DNA from: Agelaius tricolor
Lineage: Eukaryota; Chordata; Aves; Passeriformes; Icteridae
Direction: 5' to 3'
NCBI GenBank assembly: GCA_023055355.1
Contig: JALJCS010000034.1
Span: 820,001-884,000 of the forward strand
DNA: 64,000 nt
Positions 1-12,519 of this stretch are shown piece by piece. The stretch's first letter is position 1. Every line of letters starts with the position of its first letter. The translations under genes were made by a program, and so were the position numbers. The notes under the pieces are model-generated. The model saw only the letters and a list, made by a program, of their open reading frames with translations. It was not told the DNA's origin and searched no databases.

Positions 1-1750
1 GTCTGTGTACATGCATGCTGATGTTTTAAATATAAATTTACATGTATTTGATGATGTAGAGATACACACACACAAATACACATAATTTAGGTCTGCAAAC
101 AAAATGATGCTTACAGACACATTTTTACATTGATTGTAAAATGTAAGTGTGACCTTCTAAAATCTGTTTCCCTTTATATCTCCAGCTAAATAAGTATTCA
201 GTGCTACCCAGTATAAAATGACATATGACAGCTACTTGCTTAATTATAATTTTTGCAACTACCTCTTGATTACCATACACAAAAAGGCTCAGTGATTAGT
301 TTTGACTGATTAACTTCTGTTTATAAAAGATACAGAAAAAGACACATGGTGTTGGAGGATGAAATTCTGGTCCTTCAGAAAGATGAAGCCAAAGAACCTT
401 CCCCAGCAAAAGAGGACAATCCTAAACCATGCCCTGCACAGTCACTCCCAGCAGATGTTGGCCAGCCTGGAAAGATCAGGCAGGCAAGGATAATCAGGAA
501 TTCTCCTGTCAGAGTTCCAGCTGGGAATGACTGGGTATGGTGTCAGTCATCTGTGCTCCTGAAACCGGTAGCTTTGTAAAAATAAGTATATAAACAGATC
601 AATGAATAAATTCCCGGAAGCTGGATCCCTTCTGAACAGCCCATCTTCAAAAGTATTACCCAGGGTCTCTGATAGCAACCAAGCCCTAACAGCTTTTCCC
701 TGAGGATGTGGAGATGCTCTGCAGGCTCTCCTCACATCACCAGCACAACTTTTTCCTCCTTGGTGCTGGTGGCTTGCCCCAGGTGCAAATGTGGTGAGAG
801 AACACACAGTGGGAGACCTTGGGAAAGCACCCTAGGTGATATCCTGGCACGAGGGATGATACCTGACAAGATATTTGCTGTCCATAAATATTTAAGCAAG
901 TACTGTAGGAAGGCGGCTTGGGGTTTCTTGCAATGTTCTATTTCCTTTAATTGTCAGTATCTCCTTATCAGCTGGTAGATGTGGTAGGTGTACTGTTATT
1001 GTCAAGAAAAACTGATCAAAATATGGGGGAATTTACATACAAATAAAAGCTGCTGGAAATGAACTCTAGTAATCCCAGTGCTCTGGTTTACCTCATCAAA
1101 TTTCCTCTCCTCGCCAGTCTGAGCAGAGATGAAGAGATGTGGAATTGCATTCACACCTCCTTCAAGGCAGGAAGAAAAGCAGAGTGAATTCATCCCTTTT
1201 TCTCTTGGATGGAGCCACTTTTACCCAAGTCTGCAGCACCCAGGGAACAACTGCATTAAAAAAAAAAGACTTGTAAGAACAATGAAGAATTGGAAGGAAG
1301 GTTCAGCCACTGAAATGGAGGCCAGCCCACTGTGAAATGTCAGGGTTTATATTTTACTTTTCTTCCAGTAGCTGCTGCTTTTCTCTTGGGATATTTTTTC
1401 CCTTCTTTTTAATAAATTCTCTTCCCTGCCTCACTTGAGCCCTGGAGCTTTCTCTGGGGTTTTATTAAGTGGTACTGGAGAGGAAAAATACTTGGGGACA
1501 TAACACCTCCACACCCCAGACCTTTCCCCTGTATTTGCACACCGGTACCTACCGTGGCCTAGACAGAGCTCTGGAGGGAGAATGGAGAAAATCCTCCCTT
1601 GCTGTAGCTGCTGGTGTGCAGGTAGAACTCTTTATCCAAAGTCTGCAGAATTCTGATGCTCTGCAGCAACATGCCAGGATCAGGCTTGGGTTAATGAAGC
1701 AATGAAACCAGCACTTAGCTTCCAAATTGATTTCCATGGAGACACCTACC
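1..1750. other. Downstream flank of GALNT18, no gene seen
   Basis: AT-rich sequence beyond the likely 3' end of GALNT18. I see no exon, RNA gene or recognisable transposable element. A short CA-rich stretch lies near 64-80 and an A-tract near 1259-1268. Open frames here are short (under about 95 codons), mutually overlapping and resemble nothing I know. A longer GALNT18 3' UTR could extend into this stretch if a more distal poly(A) site is used. Confidence 0.6.
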
Positions 1751-2086
1751 CAGTAATAGTGTTTGGGCTTTTTTATTCAATAAAAGTTTGAGATATAAAT
1801 ATTCTCCATTTGCTTAATAGTTACAGTTGTAAAATATTTTAGGATAGCCTACCCGTCACCTGTCATTCAGCATCTCTATAAATGTCGTGAAAACATCATG
1901 GTGAAATAAAAACTTCTTATTTCCAGCCCACAAACCCTATTTCCACACACTCACAAAATCAAATCAGAGACAAAAAGGGGAGAGAAGGAGCTGGGGGGAC
2001 GGGGAGCGGGAGGGATACAGTACAGCAGGCGACAATGCAGTACTTGCTACACAGTAGCAAAAGAAATGGGTACAAAATTTAGTCTG
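1750..2086 (-). other. Probable 3' UTR of GALNT18
   Basis: This begins directly after the stop codon (2087-2089 on the minus strand). Read on the minus strand, a canonical AATAAA hexamer occupies 1777 down to 1772, which would put cleavage about 10-30 nt further on, near 1745-1760, and give a UTR of about 335 nt. The segment near 1970-2040 is a purine-rich plus strand (pyrimidine-rich in the transcript). The stop codon and hexamer are seen directly; use of this poly(A) site is inference and needs 3'-end reads. Confidence 0.5.
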
Positions 2087-2233
2087 CTATAATGACAAGC
2101 TTCTCAGGACATTTGTTATGGACCAGCGTTGTCCAGTGCACTTCTGAAGGACCACTTGAAATCCAAATTCATTTTCATTGCTCTCCTGCAATTCCAGGCA
2201 GCGCTTGGATTTTCGGTTCTGGATAGGACCTCC
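2087..2233 (-). CDS. GALNT18: GALNT18 last coding exon: end of ricin-type lectin domain
   Basis: Exon of 147 nt, 48 codons plus a TAG stop at 2087-2089. The acceptor reads TCTACAG directly before GGA GGT CCT, so the exon starts in phase 0, which matches the phase-0 end of exon 13211-13375. The product begins GGPIQNRKSKRCLELQ and ends ITNVLRSLSL. It carries the CLE signature (RCLEL) and a QxW-type signature (GQRWSI) of a ricin B-type lectin repeat, the C-terminal domain of polypeptide GalNAc-transferases that binds GalNAc-bearing glycopeptides in the secretory pathway. The nearest match I know is vertebrate GALNT18, with small C-terminal differences. Assignment to GALNT18 rather than GALNT8, 9 or 17 rests on the combined exons and is from memory, not a search. 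Confidence 0.93.
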   Translation of the reverse strand, partial: GGPIQNRKSKRCLELQESNENEFGFQVVLQKCTGQRWSITNVLRSLSL

Positions 2234-5200
2234 CTGTAGAGATTGGGGCAAAAAGAAGAAGAAAAAGAAAAAGAGGGGTTTGTGTTAAACACTGACCTTG
2301 TTGCATTGCTCCTGCGGGGTAACAGAAGTTATAGAACATTCCAGTGTCCATCTACTGTGAAAACCTTTACAGTTAGAGACAAGGTGAGGATTTGCTGGAT
2401 TTGGAATGAAGGTTCCTTTGTTGCAGGCTGGTTTAATCTCTGATGCAGTTTGCAATAGTCTCAATTGCCTGGTTTCCATTTCAGCAAATGGGATTTCTGG
2501 AATGGAGCTGTGTTTCTACCCATGCATTTTAACCATAAAAAAGCCAAAAGCTTTCCTGTTTGCTTGAGTTCCCTGATTTTGTGGTTCTGCTGCACTTCTG
2601 AACACCAAAATAAGGCAAAACACAGCCATGGTATGCTGCATAAATGATCAAATGCAAAAACTGTTTTTTCCTTGAATACTGAAATGTCTTTTATAATCTT
2701 TTCTTGCTAATTCTCAGTATTGATTCTGTTCAATTCCCAGCTTAATGCTGCCTTATTAAAGCCTTGCCTTCATTGTTGAGTTGCATCAAGCTTTAAATCT
2801 CTGCTATCGCACAAAAACCTATAGACCTCAATTACAATTAAATTGTCATGCAGGTGACATAAATTACATTTCCCCCTCTTGAAATCTATTTTCAGTTGGT
2901 TCTCTCCTCCTCTCTCCTGTCTAAGGAAGGCAACAGATAACGTGTACACATCAGGGTCTGGGAGGTTTCTGCCAAGATACATGGAGATAGAGTAGGGTAA
3001 ATTGCACACAGGTCTGAAAGTGGCTTTCTCTAAAAAGGACCTTGGGCTTGTGTAGAGAATCACTGGCTGAATCTGTAAATCAAAGAAAGGATTTGGTGCA
3101 GATTAGTACACCTGAAGTATGGAAGGAGCAGAAGCATTCAAATCGCTTATAGGTACGATGGGAAAAAAGAGTTTCTGTAAAAAACCCAAACTGAATACCC
3201 AATTCCATACAAAAGCCCACCACCTCATAGCTCTGTTCAAGTCTGTGTTGTCCCTTGTATTATAAAGTCATTACAAAGTGGAAGGACATTGGCACAAACC
3301 CCACAGAAAGGCTGTGTGCTGTTCCCCAGCCAGGGGCAGCTTGTGCCACTCAGGGCAGGTTCTGCTTCATGCACACAGGTGGCTCAGGGTCCCCTCCTAT
3401 CCCACCAGTAATGCTTAGCGAGAACTTTCTCTGAGATGGGACTTCTAAAATACCATTTTGGACCTGGTTAATGAAATACAGAATTAGGTTTGAAAGCTCC
3501 ACATTTTAAATATAGCTTTGGACAAGAGGGACATTTCTAGAATAATCCACAAAAATTTGAAACGTGTGGCTCCCATAAATCCTCCTGGTAGGCCTATGTG
3601 CAGCCTTGATAAAACTCCCACTGATTACTTTGCCAGACAGACAGGCTTGCAGAGGCATTTAATACGCCTCCATAATGAAATGCTGAATGAACTGTATTTT
3701 CCCATTGCTGTGTAACTGTTATTGACATTTGTATTAATAACAGTAGTTAAATTTGGCTGCCTGGTGGGAAAATAAACTCCAAACTATCCAAAAGTAATAA
3801 CACTGCATGACATACAAGAAATTTGAAGAAACTAGGATGAAAATTTTTTCAGTTCTGTATTATATGCCATTTCTTGTCTTATCCTAGACACTCACACTTT
3901 ATCCCCTCCACCAATCTCATTGCCCCATTCCCTTTGTTACTTTGGCCTTCTGGAGATCACTGTAGTGAGGTTGATTTTTTTTTCTCCAAGTTAATTTAAT
4001 GAGCTCTGAACCAGATTATTCACATGTGAAACTCTGAGGTAATGGATATTTTCTCATTGTGAAAGGAACAGTTATCCTGTTTTCTTCCAGAATAACATTT
4101 CTATCCTTGATGAAAGCTGTAGAGTGTGGTTTTCCACTGGGGAGACTCAGGGTTGCATGGCACCCAGGCTCAGCTCTCTTGGCTTAAACTGGCAATTGGG
4201 AATTACACCTTACAAGTGTTTCTGCCTAAAGCCAAAATCAAGATGAACTTCCCTGTGTTCTCAGCTGATGCTGGAGGTGCTTGTGTCGCTGTTAGCTATG
4301 TAAAGCAGTTTTGCATCTTCCATTTATTGGTTGTCTCTCATCCGACTTCTGGTGCTTGAGACATTCTCAGCTCGGAACCTGCACTGAAGCTGAGGAAAGT
4401 TGTCCCACTTTGTCTTGTTAGAAAACTGCCTTAGTTGGGGTCCATTATTTGCCTGATTTCTGGACTTGGGATATGACTCTGTGCATGGCACTCTTAGGCT
4501 TCTCCTGTCATTTCTAATTTACTGGCATAAGAACAGGAACAGAATTCCCTCTCTCCATTTTTTTGTGAAGTACAGCACTTGGAGCTCTGTTAGGTAGAGG
4601 AAGGCACAGGGTTAAAACTTAAAGACTGCCATGAGGACTTAGAATCTTTCTGCTTAATTCCCATTTGTGTCAGTGGTTAAGGGTTTCTTTCACTTGAATG
4701 GGCTGAAATGCCATGTGGATTTGGGGGCGGAGGAAGGAGGATGTTCACTGTGGAGACAACGTTTTTTCCTTTTTTCTAAATTTTGTAGAGCAGACCTAGG
4801 TGTTATAGTAAATGTGTTCATGAGAAACACTAATACAGGCAGCTACACAAACTAAGTGTAAACCATTCCTAAGGAAAAACAAAACAAACAAGCAACCAAA
4901 AAACCATATTAAAAGCCCCCTCACACTCCTTCACTCTCTCTGAAGTGCCCTCATGTAAAATCTGGCTTTTATTTAACAGAAACAAGGGAGTTGGGAGATA
5001 AAAAGCCAAGGAAGCTCTTTTTGATGTGGGGAAAGTGCTCTGCATTGGCTACTGAAAACCAGCCAGCTGAGTACATTGGAGCTGCTGTATGGAATACAAA
5101 GAGACACCAAAATTAAGTAGTGGTTCATGTGTGTGAATTGAGTATTGCAGGGAGCACAGATGCTTCTAGCAAGATGTGCTTTTTTTAACCACAAAAGGGA

Positions 5201-5823
5201 AATGTGAAGGCTCAAGCCCTGTGAGGAGCTAAGCTGTTCTGTTTCCAAGAGATGAGAGGCCTGTGCAGAGCCACTGCTTCAGCCTTCAGAGTGGGTGCAG
5301 TGCACACTTTACTCAGAGTCATTAAGAAAATTAAATCCTCCCCAAAGAGTTAGGCCCAAACATTCTGCAAGTGTTTTGAAAGCCAGTGGCTGCACTCTGC
5401 CCCGGGGGCTCTGGTGAAATCCAGCTGTGGTGATCGTGTGAGGACGGGGCTGCAGCACAGCTGGATGAGCACTCCCAGCTCACCTGCACAGCAGCTCTTC
5501 AGGGCACTGGGCAGATCATTTAAACCCCCACAGAGCCACTTGTTCTCCTCTGCACAGGGCCTTGAATGTGTCCTACAGCAATGGCCTGGGGTGCAGCAAG
5601 GAAGAAAGGCAGGATGAGCACGGCTGGCTCTCAGATCCACACAGACAGGGAGGAACAAGAGCAGTGCCTGGTTCAGCTCTGCCTCTGCTTTGGCTTTAGA
5701 ACTGCTCTGAAGTACAGGGAGGAAGGTTTCTATACTCAATTCACACACATTACTTAAAATTTCCTGTTATTTTTCTACTTACTGTGTCTGTTTTCACCCC
5801 TTCATATGCCCAATCCAAGCCTG

Positions 5824-5863
5824 GGACAGTGGTACTGTCCTGTCAGCTCTGGACTGCTGACAG
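5824..5863. repeat. Two adjacent short palindromes
   Basis: GGACAGT (5824-5830) is matched by ACTGTCC (5834-5840) with a 3-nt loop. CTGTCAGC (5840-5847) is matched by GCTGACAG (5856-5863) with an 8-nt loop. Both are exact. They lie deep in the last intron, and no function is implied. Confidence 0.7.
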
Positions 5864-8800
5864 TGCACCTAATACAGGCTGCAAAGCCTGAACTAGTGAG
5901 CTGTGTAAGGATTAAAGCACACAAACTGAGTAACTCCAGGAAAAAAATGAGCAGGCAGGACTGAGGCATCAAAAGCTAACACTGTCTTGTGCTCCTCTAA
6001 CTGGCCTGGCCTCCAAATTCCAGCATTCCTGAATGGTTTCTGCAGTCTGTTGCCATCATTAGCATTTGGAACCCTAAAGCCAAATGCAAGCAAAGGTGCC
6101 CTTTAAGTGAATTATTTTTTGCCTTTTTTTATAGTAAGCAGTTATCCAAACTTGTATAAAACTCTCATAATTGGATTTACTGCATGCTTGGCAAAAGGCT
6201 TTATTGTGTTACTACACTTCATGCTCACTGAAAGGAGAGATGCCCATCTGGGTTCCTTCCCCCATTCTAGGCAAGATCTCTACTTTCCAATTTAAAGGCA
6301 AAACTTGATAGCCTAGAGTAATGTCTTTAAGCATGAAACATTAAACATAATTCTGTAGACTGAAAGAAGTTTCAAGAGGCATTGTGGGCAATTGAACAGA
6401 ATTAGGATTAAGAGCACTGATGATGAGAGACAGCTCAATGGCAGAAGGAGTCTCAAGAGGATAAATAAGCATCCAGGTCAACTCTTCTGTAAAAAATGGA
6501 CTGAACGTGTCAGCACTAACAGGTTTGACTGGGAACTGCATGGTTTTTGCAAAGCAAATTGAAGCAATTCCTGTGAGAAACACAAATGTTCTCAGCTCCT
6601 GCTGGTACCCAGACACACAGAAGGCTGACTGGGTGATTTGTAAGTGTACTGTTAATGCTAACACTGTCCCAAGTCAACATCCTGTACACAGAGTGGAAAG
6701 CAACGCTTCTGACTTCCTTCAGAGTTACTGCACTTTCTGCATTTCTACTGGATGGAAGGGGGTTCCTTCCCAGTCCTTCACTAAAGCAGAATTTATCCAG
6801 TGCCATGGCATTTAAGGACACCATCTGCTGTGCCTGCAAACCCTTGCAGTACAAAGTTGTGCAAAGCAATCAGACAGTTTAGACAGGCTAGTTTTTGCTG
6901 AACTGTTCTATGGGATCTGTTTTGGTTTACTGGGGGTGGCAGATGCACAGGTACCAAACCTGATCACTCTGTAAGGCCCGGTCACTTGCAGAGAAGAAGG
7001 ATGAGGGCTGGAGGTTGTCAGCATTACTGCAAATCAGACTGATGGCTGTTTTTAAGGACTTACTCTAAAGGGAACACTTTTCCTTTCAGAGTTTACACCT
7101 GCTTTTTGCTCATCATATTAAAGATCCTGTTATTCTGCCTGAAAGAGAAAAAACATGCTTGCCTAAACCTGGATTTTTCAGAAAAAGGTCCTTAAAGGTT
7201 AATAAGTATATCCAGCCTCCTATCACATACACTGTATAGATCACTGCATTCTCCAGTCTATTAATTTTCTATGTGGACCTCAACCAGTGACCTCAAATAT
7301 TTACATGTTCACTCTGCCTTTGAGGCAGAAACTCTAATCTTTGCTGTTGCTTTGATACATTTGAATCAAAGAATTATGGTGAGGTGTATGAGACAATCTC
7401 CACTTCAAACAGAACACTTGAGCTCCTTGTGCATTTCCCAGGAATACTGGGCTACATTTTCAGTGACTCTTAGTACACCAAATTTAAACCTAAAGAAAAT
7501 TACTCAAATTATACAAAAAAGATATATATTTTTTTCCTCCGTGTGATTCACCTCTGTATGGATGTGGAAGCAATAAAAAAATGTTCACAGGAAGAAGGGA
7601 ATAATTTATCCCATCCAGTAATTTATGCATTTTCAGTATTGCCCATTTCTTAGAAATATTGGTGATGTTATTCAGTTTAAATTTTCTGCTTTTTAGCTGT
7701 ATAAAGGACACAGATATATATAACATAGAGGAAATGAATTAACTTCTTCTTGAATGCAAAGAAGTATGACAAATTTTACAACTCTTTGTCTAACAGGTGT
7801 GCTGGAAGTAAAGCAGGCTCTTTAACATATCTTTTCCTGTTCAAATGTTTCATCAATTAACTTGAACTATTTTAATTCAAATATTTCTCACTGAAGTATA
7901 CTGATAGCTGCCCTTACTCAAACACATGCTTCCTAATATATTTTAGATGAGTACTGTGAAAATGAGGTGCATTTAACTGCTTTTATGTATATGAAGTATC
8001 ATATACAGCAGGTTTATATATTAAAAATATATTGTTATCTGTTCAGCTATTTGGATCTTTGTTTAAAGGGTAGCTAAGCACATGAGAATTTTTACAAGAC
8101 TCACTTAAAATCTGAATTCATTTTTCCAGTACTAAACAAAACTAATTATGATGTACAATGTAAACTTAAGTAGTGCTATAGTAGGGATCAGCCAAACCAT
8201 TTCTTAAGGGAAATGTAAACTCTTTCCCTCCTCCTGCACTCCAGTTCTGTTGTCAGGTAGCCACCCAAGCACTGGCATCCACTTGCTGGTACTCAGTGTG
8301 TAAACACTGTGAAACATCCTCTGACAGAGGGATCAGGCACACCATTCAACAGTTACACAGCTTCAATGTCTGCATCACAATTTTGTCTCATTCCTTTCCC
8401 AAGACATCTGAGTGTTCAGGTTTTACATGATCATAAATGCTACATTTTCCTAATGCTGCACTAAATTTTTAATACTGCAGCTGTGACAAATCAAATGAAG
8501 CAGCCTCATCTGCATGTCCAGAGCAGGATTTAATAACTAGACATCTGTGCAATCATTTTCTGTTTTCTTTACTCTAGACTGGATGGTCTGATTTGCTTAC
8601 TCTCTCCAGGATGTAGAAATACACTATACTGTTAATTAAGGTTTTAAAATAAAAGCAATTAAACCTGGCACAAGGAAATGCAGCTTCATTCAGAGAATGT
8701 AATTGGAATAGAAAAGAAATTAGAGAGATGCAGCATAAAAATCAGAAATGGAACACGTGGATCTATACCTATCACTAACATTTCTCCACATATAAAAAAA

Positions 8801-10801
8801 ATTATCACAGATTTATAACAGGTTGCAGTCCTGGTAATAGCAAGATTAAGAAAAATAATAACTTGAAAATAATTAAATTCAAGCCTTTACTGAAATACCA
8901 AGAAGCTCTTCAGGATATCACAGCTGGAAATGTGTTTCACTACAGAAAATTGGGATAAGACTACAAAACCAGAACTTTTGGAGAAGAATACATGAGCCAG
9001 ACTAAGATATTTTACAGAAAGTAAACATGAATTATTACTCAATCAGCAGGGGCCAGGAAATCTTCCTGACATGCTAGAAAAACACGCAGAAACAGCTATT
9101 CTAGGTGTATGATGAGATTTTTGTAATTAATTACTGAACACTGTCTCAGGGCTGGGGGGTGGCTGTGGCAGAGTGGAAAGCAGATTAAAAAGGGAATCCT
9201 TTATCCCTACATGGCCCTGATAATGATGGGAAATGCAGAACTTAGAGCTGCATGCATTGTTGGTTTTTATGTGGCAGCAAACCCAGATGATGCTGGGTTG
9301 TGTTGATGCTCTGAGAGCCAGGGTTGCCTAGCAAGCCGTTTGTGAAAAGGAAGGACTGGCTCCATGCCCTGCAGCTGAGGATGCTGTGCTGGGCTTTTCT
9401 GACCACAGCTGTCCTGAGCAACCCCTACCAGCACTCAGCAAGAACTGCCTGGTTGGGAACTTGAAGGAGTAAGCTGCAGAGATGCATGCTGATAGGGGAT
9501 GATTCACAGATGGGTATTTCTGATTTTATTTTCCTCATCACTAAAGGGGATGATGTTCACACTTGTCTTTTGTGTTTTCCCTTGCCCTAATCTGCCTGCT
9601 TATGCTACTGGGCAGCACTCAGAAACCTCCATATGCAGAACCCACCACATTCAGTGCTCACTGGCTACTCTGTGCTCCAACTCTGATACTCAAGCACTAA
9701 ATTAGAACTTAAGATGTGTTTCTAAACTATGTCAGTTCACAGCAACAACTGCTACATTTTATACTCCCTCTAGTAGAAGAGTTGGATATAGGCAAATCCT
9801 GCATTTTAAACACTTCTGGAGTCATATGTGAGACTCAACCTATGGAAAATATCCAAAGTTAATGCTTTGCCCAATGTTTTCTGCAGGGTAATTCTTCTCT
9901 AACTAAACCCAGAATTCTTTCCTATCTTTTCATTTATTGTGCCATGCAACAGCTGCTTCTGTAGTGAAACAATACCTTGATACAACCAAGAAAAAAACAG
10001 GAGTGCTGGAGACATTTGCTTTATTTGTTTTAGCACTGCATTTTGTGAAACTCTCAGAAAAGTTACCTTTTTCATTCTGAGATTACATAAATTATTTCTG
10101 CAAACAACTCAGGCTTGATTTATCTGCTGTGATCTAGGCCTGCTTCAAGATGTTCAAAGTGTAAGACAGAGGAAGGCAACAAAGCTGTTTTGAAGTGTGA
10201 TGGACTGTTCAGATGGTGGGGAATTACAAAATACAGTAACATGAAATAAAACCAGGACTTTGCTTAGTAGGGGAATGGACATCAGTGGGACCTGCCTTTA
10301 GCATTCCAAAGGATGCATACCTGTGAATAGCAGTGAGGAGCTGGTGAACAAAGCTTCTAAGGAAAAAATAAGTGTTAGGTTAAAAATTTGCTACAGCTAT
10401 TGGTGATTTATCAGAGTACAGGAAACCTGTTGAATTCCCTGTCTCAGACATCAGTGTTCAGTGACTGACTAGATGTTTCTGATGGCTGAGTTAATTTTAA
10501 GAGTGCTGATAGCTCTTTTTAGGCATGCTGAGATGATCATTCAGACAAATCAAGCCTCAATCTTCTCCAAGAGAGCAAATCAGGGGTCAAGAAGGAAATC
10601 CTCCTCCTGGACTTACAGTGAATTGCTGGCTCACAACAGCTCATTTCTGTGAAACTGCAAGCACTGCCCATTGCCTGGGACAGTCTTCTGGATTAGGTAA
10701 ATAATCCACTTCATTAATTTTGTGATCTGTGATGCAGCAAATTGTATATTCCTAGGTTTTGCCTTCCTATTTGGTTTTAATAAAAGTAATATCACTGTGG
10801 T

Positions 10802-11140
10802 ACATAGAATTACAGAAGTGTCCTTTTAGATCATTGAGTTCAACTATTAATTCAACACTATCAATTTCATAACCAAACCAAACCATGTCCCTAAGTGCCA
10901 CTTTTAGGTGTCTTTTCAATATCCAGGAATGGGGACTGCACCACTTCCCTGGGCAGCCTATTCCCCTGCCTGACAACCCTTCCCTGATATCCAATCTAAA
11001 CCTCCTCTGGCACAGCTCGAGGCCATTTCCTCTCCTCCTAGCTCTGAGAAAAGATACCAACACCCACCTGGCTACAGCCTCCCCTCACAAAGAGCAATGA
11101 GGGCCCCAGGAGCCTCCTTTTCTTCTGACTATACACCCCC
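10802..11140 (-). mobile_element. CR1 LINE 3' fragment (part 1, interrupted)
   Basis: Antisense text typical of avian CR1 3' ends: ACCATGTCCCTAAGTGCCAC, then CTGGGCAGCCTATTCC, then GCCATTTCCTCTCCTCC, then AGAGCAATGAGG. The element therefore runs on the minus strand, with its 3' end at the low coordinate. Translated on the minus strand it gives the usual short CR1 tail peptide containing RRGNGLELCQRRFRLDIR. CR1 is the main non-LTR retrotransposon of birds and is normally 5'-truncated. The sequence stops at 11140, where an LTR begins, and resumes at 11571. Confidence 0.9.
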
Positions 11141-11570
11141 TGCCACCATGGCATTTTCTGAAAAATCCTCTTTGCCCAGGATTTTCTCCTGGGAAGCTGA
11201 GAAGCCTCAGGGAGGAAGGAAAACAATAATTATCTGATGGCTGCTCCTGTGTTTGCTGCTTTGGAATGTGGCTTGGGCATTGTTTACCAACAGGTGAATG
11301 TTTGATTGGTTCCACGTGAATTGTTTTAATTTAACGGCCAATCATGGTCCAGCTGTGCTGAGGCTCTGAGGAGTCTCAAGTTTTTATTATTATTCATTCT
11401 TGTGAAGCCTTCTGATGTATCCTTTCTCTTTCTTTAGTATAGTTTTAGTATAGCATTCTAGAATAGAATAGAATAGAATAGAATAACAGCATAGCCTATC
11501 ATAATAAATCAGCCCTCTGGGAACATGGAGTCAGATTTTCATCTCTCACCTCGTCCTGGGGACCCTCACA
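11141..11570 (+). mobile_element. Solo ERV-type LTR, copy 1, inside CR1
   Basis: About 430 bp in plus orientation, starting TG and ending CA. It shares an ordered set of blocks with the copies at 17215, 32818 and 62371: AAAAATCC near the start, AGAAGCCTCAG, AATAATTATCTGAT, GCCAATCA, TTTTTATTATTATTC, CTTTAGTATAG (TATA-like) and an AATAAATC poly(A) region, then CTCACCTCGTCCTGG and a CCCTCACA end. No internal retroviral sequence is present, so it is a solo LTR left by recombination. It differs from its sisters by a GAATA microsatellite. I could not define a perfect target-site duplication. I associate the family with passerines but give no database name. Confidence 0.85.
11461..11485. repeat. 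(GAATA)5 microsatellite in LTR copy 1
   Basis: Five perfect GAATA units, preceded by a near-unit, between the TATA-like CTTTAGTATAG block and the AATAAATC poly(A) block of the LTR. The corresponding place in the other three LTR copies holds unrelated AT-rich sequence, so the repeat expanded after, or specifically in, this insertion. Confidence 0.95.
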
Positions 11571-11760
11571 AACACCACATCCCCATCTCCCTCAGCCTCG
11601 TGCTCCAGACCTGTCACCAGCTCTGCTGCCCTGCTCTGGGCACCTCCCAGCATCTCCATGTCCTGCTGACAGTGAGGGGTCCAAACCTATACACATTCAC
11701 ATCCTGCAGCTGCAGCTCATGCCTAGGAGCACCTCACTGCCTTGCTCTTTCTCTTTTTCT
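11571..11760 (-). mobile_element. CR1 LINE fragment (part 2, continuation)
   Basis: Continues the CR1 of 10802-11140 without loss: CATCTCCCTCAGCC, CTCGTGCTCCAGACC, CACCAGCTCTGCTGCCC, CACCTCCCAGCATCTCCATG and AGTGAGGGGTCCAAAC follow the normal antisense CR1 order. The join of the two parts around the LTR shows that the LTR landed in an existing CR1. The outer end, near 11760, is fuzzy. Confidence 0.85.
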
Positions 11761-12442
11761 CTCCAAGGATGAAAATATTGTCCTAATATAGCACAAGTGA
11801 TGTGAGGAACACAACTTCACATTGCTATTTACCAGCCTTAGCATAGGTTATACCTAGGTACTCTTCTTCAGCCAGATAAATGAGAAACTCCTTTCAGCAC
11901 AACTAGGAAACCCAAGATTTTTATCTCTTTCCCAGACATGTTAACAGACTTCCAAAGGTTTATGGGGTTTAGATGAGATTATTTGTGAGAAATAACTCCC
12001 TTGGAAAACAAAAATACTGAATGATGATTTTATTTCGTTTGTGTGTGTGTTGTATTTAAGTAATCTAAGTTTTCTAATCTGAATGCTTCATAAGAAGGAG
12101 GCTTCATGCATTTTAACCCAGAAACTGAACTACTTGCATTATCATTATATGCTTATGATTAAACCAGTCTCTAGGGCCTAAGAAATAAATTGAGTGCAAA
12201 GTGAAGAAAATTAGGAAATGAATTTGCACCAGTATTTCAATTGATCTGCATATTCTAACATGGAATTTAGGCTGAGCTCCCTGGGACTCTGATCATAGTG
12301 TCTAGTTATTGAAAATGGCTTTTTCACCACTAACCACCACAAATCTGCTTGCCAGCACCTGACATGGCAAAGTTCCACTGTGTTAAACTTACCTTGGGAA
12401 AAACTCATCTTTCTTTGAAAAACAGAATTTGACTGTCTTTGG

Positions 12443-12519
12443 CTTCCAACCATTGGAACCTGTTTTGTCCTCAGGGTATAGGTTAGCCTGAAGCCAAAAC
12501 AGGTTCCAGTGGTTGGAAG
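12443..12519. other. Near-perfect 77-nt inverted repeat (hairpin)
   Basis: The left arm 12443-12467 (25 nt) pairs with the right arm 12495-12519 at all 25 positions if one T-G pair (12453 with 12509) is counted. In a plus-strand RNA this is a U-G wobble; in a minus-strand RNA it is an A-C mismatch. A G-U pair at 12442/12520 could extend the base. After a 3x3 internal loop containing one C-G pair, five more pairs follow (12471-12475 with 12487-12491), closing an 11-nt loop at 12476-12486. The size and single-stem shape fit a microRNA precursor or a small inverted-repeat element. It lies in the last GALNT18 intron and matches no CR1 or LTR text that I recognise. Confidence 0.85.

Noticed and set aside
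5350..5748. 132-codon cysteine-rich minus-strand frame
   Set aside because: Overlapped by plus-strand frames of similar size and lacking any family signature. It lies in an intron without splice signals of matching phase.
10767..11063. 98-codon minus-strand frame resembling a CR1 tail
   Set aside because: It is repeat-derived: the 3' untranslated part of a truncated CR1, not a gene.
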